IMG/VR virus record: IMGVR_UViG_3300007760_000104
Coordinates: 1-21,542 of that record
Length of the DNA: 21,542 nucleotides
Source of the DNA: a virus
Reading direction: 5' to 3' (one strand)
The notes below the pieces were generated by a model. That model saw only the letters and a list, made by a program, of their open reading frames with translations, ran no database searches and was not told where the DNA came from. The translations under genes and the position numbers were made by a program. Shown piece after piece: positions 11,221-19,987 of the stretch. The stretch's first letter is position 1. The number at the start of each line of letters is the position of its first letter.

Positions 11221-14200
11221 TTAACCTAAAAGTTTCCAACTGTTGTTAATTCGACCGCTCGTGCTAAAACCCCAGTCTTCATCATACTTTGGGCTTATCA
11301 TATATGGTCGATTAACGTATAATCTATCTTTGCGCTGTTGTACGCCCCAGCACTTTACGACTGTGACCTGAGAGCTTTCGTCGAGAAGTTTGACGAGGTA
11401 ATAGTCTCGACCTTTCTTGGTCTTTTTATTTTCAACCTCGCGAACAATCCCCCAGCACAATCTTATGTCCGAGTCGTATTCACTAATCGGAGGGACGCAA
11501 TATTCTTCAAGTTTGTCCCTAACCTTGTCACTAATTACAAGGCCCAATGGAAAAGAACCTGTTAAAGATGCTAAATATTCAATCTTTTCCTCGTCCGAGA
11601 AGTCTCCTTCAGGGGCGTATAACTCAATATTCTCTTTAAACTTATCTTCTGTTCTCGGTCTATCAACTGCGACCGCAGACCAAAAATGCTTTAATCCCGT
11701 AAAACGAGAATCCATCAGACAGTTTAGTGCTTGGGCGCGCACCAACACGTCCAGCGCTTTCTTATTGAGCTTAGAATATACAATCTCTTCGTTAAAGAGA
11801 AATTCTTCAATAGCGTTAAATGGTCTGTGTGTGATGATTTGTTCAATTGCTTTCTCTCCTAGTCCTTTAACGGATGTCAATGGCTGAATGAGTGTTTGGC
11901 CGTCATCTGATATTTGCCATGTCATTCCAGATGTATTGACATTAAGGGGCTCGATAGAAAAGTTTAATGATTTCGCAATGTTAATTGCCTTCTCTTTGCG
12001 CCCCTCTGGTTCTTTGTCCAAAAAACTTGCCATCCACTCCGAGGGATAATAATGTGACAGCCAAGCACACTGATAGGAGATAATCGAATAGCAAATGCTG
12101 TGACTCAGGTTGAATCCATACTGAGCAAACGCTGACATTGTACGCCAGAGCTTTTCCGATGCAGACTTCGAAATATCTTTTTCTAAGCAACCTTCAACAA
12201 ACTTGCTGCGTATCTCTCTTGTTTCCTTTGCACCCTTTCCTGTTCCCTTTTTGGTCAAAAGCTTTCGAAGCACATTTCCCTCGTCCAGAGAAATACCTTT
12301 GCCAAGCTTGTGAGCTAACAAGGCTATCTGTTCTTGATAGATCAAGTAGCCGTAGGTATCTTCAAGTACCTCTTTCGCAACAGGGTGTATATATTTGATA
12401 TTGGCTGGGTCTTTCTTGGCCTCAACATACAACTTGTCCACCCCTTCAATCAAGGGTCCCGGTCTGAAGATGGCTGTGACGTTTGAAATCTCCTTGATGC
12501 TTGTCGGCTTTGCTCTCTTACAGAAGTCTTGGGCACCTTTCTGAGTAAATTGAAACGTGCCTGCGAACTTGCCGTCATGAAAAACACTTTTATAAACATC
12601 TTGGTCGTCGAAATCCATAACATCTGGATGGAGATGTTTGTTATAAAATTCTTTCATATCCTCGAAGGAAGGGTTTTCAATATTGTTTTTCCTTCTCAAG
12701 ATGTTTTTAATGGACTGCTCAATCATTTCAAGTGTCGAGATACCAAGAACATCAAATTTAATAAATCCCATTGGTTCTAAGTGACGAACTGTTTGACCCT
12801 CCGTCCAAGGTGTTTGAATTGTCCCACCACTATTGATCAATGGCAACCAGTTGTTCAGGCGCTCTCCAACACAGATGCCCCCAGCGTGTCTGCTGATGCT
12901 CCTTATCTGACCGTGAAGTGTCAGGACGTGTGTTTTAATTTGCGGATACTTCCTTAAGAACCCTTGAAGGCTTTCCGAAAACTCCATTACTTCATCAAAA
13001 GTTGGCGCATATACACCTGCTTTAATGCCGTGCTTCTGTTTTGCTCTCGGGGTTGCCTCGTGAAGCATCTTGCCTGTAACTTTATTAACTTCCGCAAAAG
13101 GAATATTATAAAACTTTGATATGTCTTTTATGAGCGAGCGAAGCTTTAACGTATTATAATTTGAGATGGGAACCACAGAATACTTGCCCCACTCTCCAGC
13201 CAACCCTTCCTTTAGTTCCATTGGCCTAGACACGTCAAAGTCGATATCTGGCATACCTTTTGCGTCTCTTGTTAAAAAGCGAGAGAACAGTAGTCCGTAC
13301 TTAATTGGATCAACCTGAGTAATATCAAGAACATACGCGGTTAGAGCACCTGCTGCGCTGCCTCGACCGGGACCAGTCATCATCTCTTGAGCCGCCTTAT
13401 CAGCGATTGCGGTCATCGTTAAGAAATACTTAGCAAAGCCTTTGTCGCGGATAACAAGCAACTCTTCCTTTAGCCGAGCAACATATTCAGGTTCGTTGTG
13501 TAAGTTTTTATTTTTTAAACCCTCAAGACACTTTTGTGTTAGTTCCTGAATATCTTTTCTACCTTCAGGAACAACAAACTCTGGCAATCGGATCGTGTTG
13601 TCTGGTAGGAATTCTTCTATGTTCTGGTGTACAATATCGTGTGTTCGAGTTATTGAATTGCGAACGAGGTCATCATCATACTCCACCTCGCACTCTTTTG
13701 AATACTTGAGATAAGACTCCCACATTTGTTCGCCGTTCTTTGGATACAGTTCATATTTCAAGTCCTCGCGACTCTCAGCCAGCTCTTTGGTATACGAACC
13801 CATTGGGCCCAGTGCGCGATAAAGCTCTCGATCTTTCCAAAGGTCTGGGTGATAATAGTGAGCGTCAGCCGTTGAAATCAGTTCTATGTCATATTCATCA
13901 CAAACCTCAATTATGTATTTATTAAGTTCGTGTTGTTCTGGGACAGCGTTCCATTGAAGCTCTCCGTAAAACCTATCGCTGAAGATTGACTTGAAGCGCT
14001 GCGCTGTTTGGCGCATAGCGGACATAACAGCTTCAGGACCTTCTTCTCTATTGTCCCAGTAATTTGAGGCAAAGACGCCGCCAAGGCAGGCAGAGGCACA
14101 AATGATGCCCTCGCTATGTTCCTCCAACATCTTATAATCCATTCGAGGATATCGATAAAAGTTTTCAGCCTCGTAAGATTTTGAAACGAGTTGAAAAAGA

Positions 14201-14610
14201 TTATTTAACCCCGTTTGATTTTGGGCTAGAAGGATGAGATGTGAGCGCTTACGAAGAAGGTCCTTTGCCTTTTTGCTTTCCCCTTCATCTTCGACCGAAA
14301 GCTTGAAGCTCTTCTTTTTTGTCTTTTTCTTTTTGTCTTGCGCGTTCTCGTATTCTTGGCGCCAAGTATCTAAACAAGGTAGAAAGTATGCCTCAATGCC
14401 GTACACCGCCTTGAAGTTCTTTCCTTCGGCTTTCATCTTTTTGTAGTGTTCCACTTGATAAGACATTGCGTTCATGTTGCCGTGGTCAGTGATTGCTAGA
14501 GCATCGCAGCCATTCTCGAACGCGAAGTCCATATGATCGGACGGATAACCAATGCCGTCAAAAATAGAAAATGTTGTGTGATTGTGTAGGTTTACAAAAT
14601 TAATCGTCAT
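11221..14610 (-). CDS. dnaE: DNA polymerase III alpha subunit (DnaE type) with PHP domain
   Basis: The 1129-residue replicase has the PHP domain at 1-270 with every expected metal ligand present: His9 and His11 (HNH), Asp42-His43 (TDHGN), Glu73 (GIEAY), His124 (RSHLILL), Cys175 (SACLGG) and Asp249/His251 (TADAHYY). The palm follows: GPGRGSAAGAL (413-423), MPDIDFDV with catalytic Asp455 and Asp457, and FIKFDVLG near 620-630 for the third. Next come the fingers (FRPGPLIEG, FNLSHSICYSIISYQ), a helix-hairpin-helix region and an OB-fold near 1060-1129 (WGIVREVENKKTKKGRDYYL). No 3'-5' exonuclease domain of PolC type and no intein is seen. It copies the phage genome; proofreading by the PHP domain is possible. 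The ATG overlaps the preceding gene by 11 bases with GGAGAG upstream. Confidence 0.97.
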   Translation of the reverse strand: MTINFVNLHNHTTFSIFDGIGYPSDHMDFAFENGCDALAITDHGNMNAMSYQVEHYKKMKAEGKNFKAVYGIEAYFLPCLDTWRQEYENAQDKKKKTKKKSFKLSVEDEGESKKAKDLLRKRSHLILLAQNQTGLNNLFQLVSKSYEAENFYRYPRMDYKMLEEHSEGIICASACLGGVFASNYWDNREEGPEAVMSAMRQTAQRFKSIFSDRFYGELQWNAVPEQHELNKYIIEVCDEYDIELISTADAHYYHPDLWKDRELYRALGPMGSYTKELAESREDLKYELYPKNGEQMWESYLKYSKECEVEYDDDLVRNSITRTHDIVHQNIEEFLPDNTIRLPEFVVPEGRKDIQELTQKCLEGLKNKNLHNEPEYVARLKEELLVIRDKGFAKYFLTMTAIADKAAQEMMTGPGRGSAAGALTAYVLDITQVDPIKYGLLFSRFLTRDAKGMPDIDFDVSRPMELKEGLAGEWGKYSVVPISNYNTLKLRSLIKDISKFYNIPFAEVNKVTGKMLHEATPRAKQKHGIKAGVYAPTFDEVMEFSESLQGFLRKYPQIKTHVLTLHGQIRSISRHAGGICVGERLNNWLPLINSGGTIQTPWTEGQTVRHLEPMGFIKFDVLGISTLEMIEQSIKNILRRKNNIENPSFEDMKEFYNKHLHPDVMDFDDQDVYKSVFHDGKFAGTFQFTQKGAQDFCKRAKPTSIKEISNVTAIFRPGPLIEGVDKLYVEAKKDPANIKYIHPVAKEVLEDTYGYLIYQEQIALLAHKLGKGISLDEGNVLRKLLTKKGTGKGAKETREIRSKFVEGCLEKDISKSASEKLWRTMSAFAQYGFNLSHSICYSIISYQCAWLSHYYPSEWMASFLDKEPEGRKEKAINIAKSLNFSIEPLNVNTSGMTWQISDDGQTLIQPLTSVKGLGEKAIEQIITHRPFNAIEEFLFNEEIVYSKLNKKALDVLVRAQALNCLMDSRFTGLKHFWSAVAVDRPRTEDKFKENIELYAPEGDFSDEEKIEYLASLTGSFPLGLVISDKVRDKLEEYCVPPISEYDSDIRLCWGIVREVENKKTKKGRDYYLVKLLDESSQVTVVKCWGVQQRKDRLYVNRPYMISPKYDEDWGFSTSGRINNSWKLLG

Positions 14611-15505
14611 GTCTCTCCAGTGTTATTCCCTCAAACGTAAACCGTTTGTTTAGATAGTTGGATGAAGGTTTTTTCACTTCCTTCTGTTCGTTGGAACCGA
14701 GATAGGCGCACAGGCCATCCCAGTTGTCAATATTATAATACCAAGAAGTATCTACCGTCATTGCACCATCTATTTTAACACTTTCAAAAACTTTGTCAAG
14801 AGAAAAAAACCTAGCCGACCACCTTTCTTCAATAGGAAGTCTCTCTGAACTAGAGAAGTTCGAGCCGGGAGCCTTTTCTCCTGTTCCCTCCTGACGAATC
14901 TTTTTAACACACGCCTTATGATCATCTGCGTCAAAAGTAAACCCCAAGTATTCTCCGTCTTTAACTGTTTTGCCTTCGTGTGAAAGAAAAAAGCCACCAG
15001 CATCAGATATCTTGCTTCTGTGTTCGCGAACTGTCCAAGGCTGATAAACTCCGTAAGGAAACGAAACGTAGTATTTGTCCGGAACGACCCACTTGCTCAA
15101 AGACCTGATTGTATTATAAGCTGCGCTCGCGGCGTACAGTGCGCTCCAGCCAAGACAGTCTCTCTTATCTCTATCTTTCGGGTGGATTGGAACGTAGAAT
15201 ATTGGAATTAGTTTCTGTTTGTCTCTCGGGATTGGATCAAATCGTCGGAAAGCCCACAAAGGATCCTGAACGTAATCTCCAAGACGATGCTTGATTAGAG
15301 GCTGCATGTCATCGTGACAAACAATCCAAATCGTCTCGCAACCAGCATAAGCACATTCAATCACCGAGCGCTCAATGGCAAGGTAGTTCTTCGCAATCGG
15401 CTGGAGGCTATCGTGCCAAGGAAATTCAAAGTCCAGTGCTTGACCGGCGACTGGTATTATCCCTGCCAGATGAAAGGCGTGTTTATTTTGTGACCCTTTT
15501 TCCAA
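14600..15505 (-). CDS. Nucleotidyltransferase-like (GT-A fold) protein, function unknown
   Basis: The 301-residue protein starts near HLAGIIPVAGQALDF (glycine-containing first strand and loop) and continues with PIAKNYLAIERSVIECAYAG, CETIWIVCHDD and a later IPIFYVPIHPKDRDKRDCL. The order (loop, helix ending AGCETIWIV, then strand and aspartates) resembles nucleotide-sugar pyrophosphorylases of the GalU type, and VDTSWYYNIDNWDGLCAY near the C-terminus resembles their end region. The glycine signature is not a perfect GxGxR, so activity is uncertain. The start is a TTG at 15505, overlapping the preceding gene by 23 bases, with weak ribosome signals; no ATG or GTG is available in that part of the frame. 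It immediately precedes the replicase and could serve DNA or sugar modification (inference). Confidence 0.75.
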   Translation of the reverse strand: MEKGSQNKHAFHLAGIIPVAGQALDFEFPWHDSLQPIAKNYLAIERSVIECAYAGCETIWIVCHDDMQPLIKHRLGDYVQDPLWAFRRFDPIPRDKQKLIPIFYVPIHPKDRDKRDCLGWSALYAASAAYNTIRSLSKWVVPDKYYVSFPYGVYQPWTVREHRSKISDAGGFFLSHEGKTVKDGEYLGFTFDADDHKACVKKIRQEGTGEKAPGSNFSSSERLPIEERWSARFFSLDKVFESVKIDGAMTVDTSWYYNIDNWDGLCAYLGSNEQKEVKKPSSNYLNKRFTFEGITLERHDD

Positions 15506-16241
15506 AATAATCTTTAAGTTTCTCTAAGTAAGAATCGTTTTCTATTATATCATACTTTGGACCTGAATTGTATATAAATTTAAGATTGTCTGTATCTTCG
15601 TACTCTGACATTTTATATTTTTTAACTTCTCGGGACTGAGTTTCGACTGACAATTTATAGTCTCCGTCGCGTCTCCCAATCAAACCAGCTTTTTTCATCA
15701 TACCCTCCACCTTAAAGCGCGCATAAGTGTCGGAATATTCATAACTTTCCAACTCCTGTCGCGTTAAAAAGGATTTTACGACCATTGCCCTGCCCGAATG
15801 ACAAAAGGCCGGATAGAAGATGATTTCTTTAACAAATTTGTCATCTGAGGTTATTGTATCTAGGTTGTGTTTGGAGCAGGATTTGGGGCGCATCCAGTCC
15901 AAAACAAGATGTTCTTTGACCTTCTTTTTGGCGAGAGGTAAACCTTCGATGCCATCATCATCAAAAATTAATAATTCTTTAAACTTTATTCTTTTTTGTC
16001 TTGGACCAACAACAGCTTTTATAACACTGTCCTCTTCAACTCGTATTGAAGATGCCAGACTGGAGAAGGGGTGCAAGCCTGCGAGTCCGAGAATGAACAA
16101 CATTTGATTCCAATCTTTGAGAGACTCATCAAAAGAGAGGGGAGGCTTTGGTTTATTAAATATAACTGGGAGTGAATTTTTAAAGGCGAAAGTTATGGCG
16201 TTTATGTTTCCGCCGACAACCATCTTGTCGTATGTTAACAT
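15483..16241 (-). CDS. Unknown protein with Rossmann-like N-terminus
   Basis: The 252-residue product is unrecognised. It begins MLTYDKMVVGGNINAITFAF, which looks like a dinucleotide-binding strand-loop-helix start (V-V-G-G-x-x-x-A) followed by a second strand, SLPVIFNKPKPP. The centre has acidic and aromatic stretches (ELLIFDDDGIEGLPLAKKK, IIFYPAFCHSGRAM), and the C-terminus resembles a winged helix (YARFKVEGMMKKAGLIGRRDG). The chain ends with a charged tail. It lies between the DUF3293-like gene and the nucleotidyltransferase-like gene; the latter starts inside its last 23 bases, so the two probably act together. The ribosome site (AAAGAAA) is weak. Confidence 0.7.
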   Translation of the reverse strand: MLTYDKMVVGGNINAITFAFKNSLPVIFNKPKPPLSFDESLKDWNQMLFILGLAGLHPFSSLASSIRVEEDSVIKAVVGPRQKRIKFKELLIFDDDGIEGLPLAKKKVKEHLVLDWMRPKSCSKHNLDTITSDDKFVKEIIFYPAFCHSGRAMVVKSFLTRQELESYEYSDTYARFKVEGMMKKAGLIGRRDGDYKLSVETQSREVKKYKMSEYEDTDNLKFIYNSGPKYDIIENDSYLEKLKDYFGKRVTK

Positions 16242-16243
16242 TT

Positions 16244-16954
16244 TTATTTCTTTAGATGTTCAAGTGCGCTCGTTGTTGCCTTAACGTAATGTTCTTTCTT
16301 CATTGCGTCCATCATTGACTTTGGTTTGAAACTGGTGAATATATCTTTTATCTCGACCAGCTTTGTTTTCTTTCCGTAAATTGTTGACCAATATACATCA
16401 TCATTGTTTGCCATCTCCAGAGATGTCCAAGGTCCAGCCCAAGGCTCTTCGATGGCGGCACCACTTTGGTCGTAAGCTCGAATGTTCATTTGGGAATTGC
16501 CATTTTGATCAACAACTGGTTCGCCAGCTTTAGTCTTCATCGGCTCTCCCAAAATAAAAGAGTCTTGTTCAAATGTTTGTGCTAGATTTGCAGCCAAGTC
16601 TTTTAAGCTTGCTCTCACTTCTCCAAAATCTTCGCGGGTGTCTCCGTAAATCAATACAGACTTTTCTTCGACAGGAACTTTTTCTTCGCCCTCTTCAGGC
16701 TCTTCCAGATACCCACCTGAAACGTTGTCGACGAAGGGAAAGCCAGCAGCGCTAATCATTGTGCGCATTTGCTTATCCATTTCTAGATTTTCAAGATTTG
16801 AGCGGCCACCACGGAAGGCTGAGATTAGGACGAACGGGGTCCCTTGTTGCTCAATTTTTGATTTTATCCTCGAAAAGCCTTCGGTGATTAAGGAGGGGCA
16901 GACAGCTAAAATTGCTTTTCTAGCAATTTCCTTCAATTCTAGTTTTTTTATCAT
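16244..16954 (-). CDS. DUF3293-like phage protein
   Basis: The 236-residue protein has a core resembling DUF3293: TPFVLISAFRGGRSNLENLE (strand and Asn/Arg-rich helix), MRTMISAAGFPFVDNVSGGY, then VPVEEKSVLIYGD and a helical region LKDLAANLAQTFEQDSFI. In that family the core is a small alpha/beta domain of unknown function. Beyond it the protein continues with IRAYDQSGAAIEEPWAGPW and a basic C-terminus (KKEHYVKATTSALEHLKK). The ATG at 16954 has AAGGA about 12 bases upstream inside the end of the GroES-like gene. Confidence in the gene is high; the family match is from pattern memory. Confidence 0.78.
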   Translation of the reverse strand: MIKKLELKEIARKAILAVCPSLITEGFSRIKSKIEQQGTPFVLISAFRGGRSNLENLEMDKQMRTMISAAGFPFVDNVSGGYLEEPEEGEEKVPVEEKSVLIYGDTREDFGEVRASLKDLAANLAQTFEQDSFILGEPMKTKAGEPVVDQNGNSQMNIRAYDQSGAAIEEPWAGPWTSLEMANNDDVYWSTIYGKKTKLVEIKDIFTSFKPKSMMDAMKKEHYVKATTSALEHLKK

Positions 16955-16958
16955 TCAT

Positions 16959-17240
16959 TCACAATTCCTTAAATGTTGCATAGATGTAATTCTCTAATAC
17001 TAAATAGAATTTCTTTCCATTTATGTCCAAAAGATTTACCATCGACGACTCAACGACAACATAGTCTTCTATCTCGAAGTCGTTTGTGCAATCTGTAGCT
17101 TTTCCCATCAGCCTATAAACCTCGTAAGGAGATGTTGGAGCTTTATAATCGTTAGGTACGAGAATAGTAGATTTGCTCTCTTCTTTTTCCGGGAGGTCGA
17201 CAGGCTGGAGTAGTAGATTTCTGTTGACGGGTTTAAACAT
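16959..17240 (-). CDS. groES: GroES-like co-chaperonin
   Basis: The 93-residue product fits the co-chaperonin fold. PVNRNLLLQPVDLPEKEE aligns with the GroES start (RPLHDRVIVKR), and SKSTILVPNDY supplies a mobile-loop hydrophobic tripeptide (ILV, cf. IVL in GroES) that inserts into GroEL apical domains. EVYRLMGKA, DFEIEDYVVVES and FYLVLENYIYATF follow the strand order ending in the final conserved strand. Length matches the usual 95-97 residues. It is less conserved than cellular GroES and could be closer to T4 gp31 in detail. Its ATG at 17240 overlaps the preceding gene by eight bases. A phage groEL lies about 13.4 kb downstream, so the two halves of the chaperonin are not adjacent. A partner role is inferred. 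Confidence 0.72.
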   Translation of the reverse strand: MFKPVNRNLLLQPVDLPEKEESKSTILVPNDYKAPTSPYEVYRLMGKATDCTNDFEIEDYVVVESSMVNLLDINGKKFYLVLENYIYATFKEL

Positions 17241-17535
17241 CGCTGGTTGTACCCATTACCCTTTTAACATATTCATAAACTTCGTTCAATTGGTGCATGT
17301 CTGCATTTTTTTGAACTAGACGGTAAGCTTTCACTGCTGCCCAGATTTCATCCTTAAAGAGCCAGCCTTTTTCAATATATTCTTTTCTTAGTTCTCGCTT
17401 TTGTTCAAGGTAGGGTTCGATAGCCTCTTCGATAGCGACCAAAGATTCCAAGTAACTTTTAATATAAAGTTCCTTGCTTGTGGGGTCTTCAACATCTAGA
17501 TCACTTTCAGTTTTATGTAATTCAAATACGCTCAT
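17233..17535 (-). CDS. Helical phage protein, weakly GapR-like
   Basis: The 100-residue product is predicted almost wholly helical: ESLVAIEEAIEPYLEQKREL, then KEYIEKGWLFKDEIWAAVKAY and RLVQKNADMHQLNEVYEYVKR. The order resembles GapR/DUF2312 proteins (helix, gap with EAKxxGFD-like turn, helix rich in K/R), but key residues are not certain, so I treat the link as weak. AAAGGAG lies correctly before the ATG at 17535. It is the first gene after the 48-base gap following nrdJ and heads the long unit that includes the GroES-like, replicase and dUTPase genes. Confidence 0.72.
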   Translation of the reverse strand: MSVFELHKTESDLDVEDPTSKELYIKSYLESLVAIEEAIEPYLEQKRELRKEYIEKGWLFKDEIWAAVKAYRLVQKNADMHQLNEVYEYVKRVMGTTSDV

Positions 17536-17552
17536 TATTTCTCCTTTGTTAT

Positions 17553-17580
17553 ATTATAAAGCATTTTATCAAGTTTTTAA
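17553..17580 (-). promoter_or_regulatory. Possible promoter, TTAAAA-N16-TATAAT
   Basis: A perfect TATAAT at 17558-17553 lies 10-11 bases upstream of the predicted start site before the GapR-like gene. The best -35 is TTAAAA (17580-17575) with a 16-base spacer, four of six matches, and no extended -10. A direct repeat of CTTAAAAA occupies the same gap. Moderate support only. Confidence 0.45.
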
Positions 17581-17584
17581 GTTT

Positions 17585-19987
17585 TTAAGCACATTTTGTC
17601 CAGCCACAGGACTGGCACAGGACACATCCATCTTGATAAACAAGTTTTTCGGTAGAGCAAGATGGGCACACCTTATCTCCCGAGCACCTTGTTCCGTCTT
17701 GAATGTATTTTTTAAGAGTTCTCGCAAGAACCTTTGAAAAGCTTTGGAAGTCTGAATCTGGATCTCTGAGCAACTGCTCGACCAAAAAGCTTGGTTTTGC
17801 TCCGTGTCTCAGAGACAGTGACACCATTCTGGTGTGAACTGAGTGGTTAGGGTTGTCGAACACCTTTACAATGTTTTTAATTAGACCGCCCTCTCCAAAT
17901 TCAAGGTCATATTCGCTTTCTTTTGTCTTGTATGATCTCTTTATTATTCTTCCGTCGTCATACTTGCTTGGAATTTCAATCAAATTAGAAAGACCTCCCA
18001 TAACCTCGTATGGTCTTCCCTCCATTAATCCAACCAAAATTGTCCACTTTTCGCCCTTAATTGTGGGTCGGTGAATCTCACAGTCAAGAACCTCTAGACG
18101 CTTTGGTGCATCGTGATAACCAAACTTTTTCTCTTCAGTTTTTGTTACTAACACACCGGTCCTTGAGCCGTCAACATAGACGGTGATACCTTTCAAGCCC
18201 AGCTTCCAGCCCTGCTGATAAATTTCTCCTACTGCCTCTGGTGTTGTGCCTTTAGGCAGATTGATCGTGCTGGAGATTGAATGATCAATATGCTGTTGAA
18301 TAACTGATTGAATTCTCACTCTTTGCTGCCAGTCAATGGAGCTAGATTCCACAAAGAAATCAGGAACTTGCGAAGTTTGCAGCAAGCTTAAATATTCCTG
18401 AACGTTGTGGTGAAATACGTCGTACTCCAGCCACTTGTCCCCCAAATCATCAACGAAGTCCGCTTCGACATCTTTTTCATTGTGACTGAGCTTTCTTCGG
18501 CGTTTATAAGAGTTTCTAAAAACCGGCTCTAGGCCCGAACTTGTCTGGGATAAGATTGAGACAGAGCCTGTTGGAGCGTTTGTTAATAAGGAAATATTAC
18601 GTCTTCCGAATCTGGAAATTTGGTCCCGCAATTTTTTTGGTAATCTCGCAATATAAGAATTGTTTTGTTCTGTGTCCCAACAGAAGGCGGGGAATGCGCC
18701 CCTCTCCTTTGCCAGTTCAACGCTCTCGGAATATGAAGAGGTCCGAAGAGTGTCATATATTTTGTCAATGATCTGAATAGCTTCTTCAGAATCATACGCC
18801 AAATTCAAACAGGCGATTGCATCTGCCAGTCCGTGAGTGCCAAGGCCAGTGCGCCTGCCCTGCTCGGCAGCACTCAGGAGCTTGCCCCAAAGCTCAATTT
18901 CATCTGGCGTGTCGCAGGATTTTATAATCTTATTTAGTTTCTCAATCTCAAGTTCCACCAGATCGTCTGACAGGCGAGTGGACGCAGAAACTACCTTTTT
19001 AAAGCGCTTAAAATTAAACTTAGCATTTGACTGGAACCTGTTCTCAACGAAGTTTTTAAGATTTATTGTAATCAGCCGACAACTGTCAAACGCAGACAAG
19101 CTTAGTTCTGCACAAGGATTCACACAGACTGTCTTAAATTGCTCGTATTCGTGAGCAGGAAGATTTTTAATTATGTTGTCCCACATTAAGATGCCGGGTT
19201 CTGCAGTTTTGGTCGCAGATTCAACGATTTCTGACCAAATTTTCTTCGCTCTAACAATCCTTGTGAATGTGGGTTCCTCTGATTCAACTGGAAATTGCAG
19301 AGTGAACTCCTTATCTTCTTCCACAGCTTGCATGAAGTCGTCCGAAATCTTTACGGAAACATTGGCGCCTGTGACTTTTGTCAAGTCTTGTTTCATCGTT
19401 ATAAATCTCTCAATATCAGGATGACGAACATCCATCGAGATCATCAGGGCACCTCGTCGGCCATTTTGCCCAATCATTCTACATACATAAGAATAAAAAT
19501 CTGCAAAACTCCAAGCACCCGTTGTTGTTCCTGCTGAGTTGTTAACGGGCGCATTCTCTGGTCGAAGCTCCGATATGTCAACGCCCACGCCGCAGCGGCG
19601 CTTGAACAGGTTGGCCAAATGTTTACCAGAGTCTACAATAGAAGAGATGTTATCCTTCGGGGGCTCAACGACTACGCAGTTTGAAAGAGAGACATTAACA
19701 TGGTCGTTGCCAATACCATACATTGGAGAGCCTTGAGGTACGACAGTTTTAAAATCTTTAAAGAGGTCATAAATCTCATCTTGTGAGAGCACCCTGTCGC
19801 CTCCAAACTTCCCTTCCATTCTGGCGAACTCTTTGGCCAGTCGATTGTGCATCTTATCAGGGGTGTTTTCTAAGAAGTTTCCCTTCTTATCTTTAAGTGC
19901 GTACTTTGTCATCCAGACATTTGTCGCAAGCTCGTCCTGATTAAAATATTTTAATGTCTCCGATTTAACTTTTTCACTTTTGTACAT
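17585..19987 (-). CDS. nrdJ: Adenosylcobalamin-dependent ribonucleotide reductase (class II)
   Basis: The 800-residue enzyme fits class II NrdJ. Cys104 (SLSNCVVV), Cys292 (VNPCAELS) and Cys303 (FDSCRL) have spacings of 188 and 11, which match my recollection of the Thermotoga maritima enzyme, where the first and third form the redox pair and the middle one is the thiyl radical site. Also seen are MISMDVRHPDIERFI, NAPTGSVSIL, ISSTINLPKG and a C-terminal zinc/swivel cysteine region (VCPSCSTEKL, CVLCQSCGWTKC). It converts ribonucleotides to deoxynucleotides using coenzyme B12, so the host must make or import cobalamin. The ATG overlaps the helicase stop by 14 bases. Its reductant may be the phage glutaredoxin (inference). 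Confidence 0.96.
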   Translation of the reverse strand: MYKSEKVKSETLKYFNQDELATNVWMTKYALKDKKGNFLENTPDKMHNRLAKEFARMEGKFGGDRVLSQDEIYDLFKDFKTVVPQGSPMYGIGNDHVNVSLSNCVVVEPPKDNISSIVDSGKHLANLFKRRCGVGVDISELRPENAPVNNSAGTTTGAWSFADFYSYVCRMIGQNGRRGALMISMDVRHPDIERFITMKQDLTKVTGANVSVKISDDFMQAVEEDKEFTLQFPVESEEPTFTRIVRAKKIWSEIVESATKTAEPGILMWDNIIKNLPAHEYEQFKTVCVNPCAELSLSAFDSCRLITINLKNFVENRFQSNAKFNFKRFKKVVSASTRLSDDLVELEIEKLNKIIKSCDTPDEIELWGKLLSAAEQGRRTGLGTHGLADAIACLNLAYDSEEAIQIIDKIYDTLRTSSYSESVELAKERGAFPAFCWDTEQNNSYIARLPKKLRDQISRFGRRNISLLTNAPTGSVSILSQTSSGLEPVFRNSYKRRRKLSHNEKDVEADFVDDLGDKWLEYDVFHHNVQEYLSLLQTSQVPDFFVESSSIDWQQRVRIQSVIQQHIDHSISSTINLPKGTTPEAVGEIYQQGWKLGLKGITVYVDGSRTGVLVTKTEEKKFGYHDAPKRLEVLDCEIHRPTIKGEKWTILVGLMEGRPYEVMGGLSNLIEIPSKYDDGRIIKRSYKTKESEYDLEFGEGGLIKNIVKVFDNPNHSVHTRMVSLSLRHGAKPSFLVEQLLRDPDSDFQSFSKVLARTLKKYIQDGTRCSGDKVCPSCSTEKLVYQDGCVLCQSCGWTKCA

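Noticed and set aside
11221-19987. Inteins or introns in Pol III alpha or NrdJ, which are common sites in phages
   Set aside because: Both frames run uninterrupted through their conserved motifs with no splicing block or endonuclease motif.
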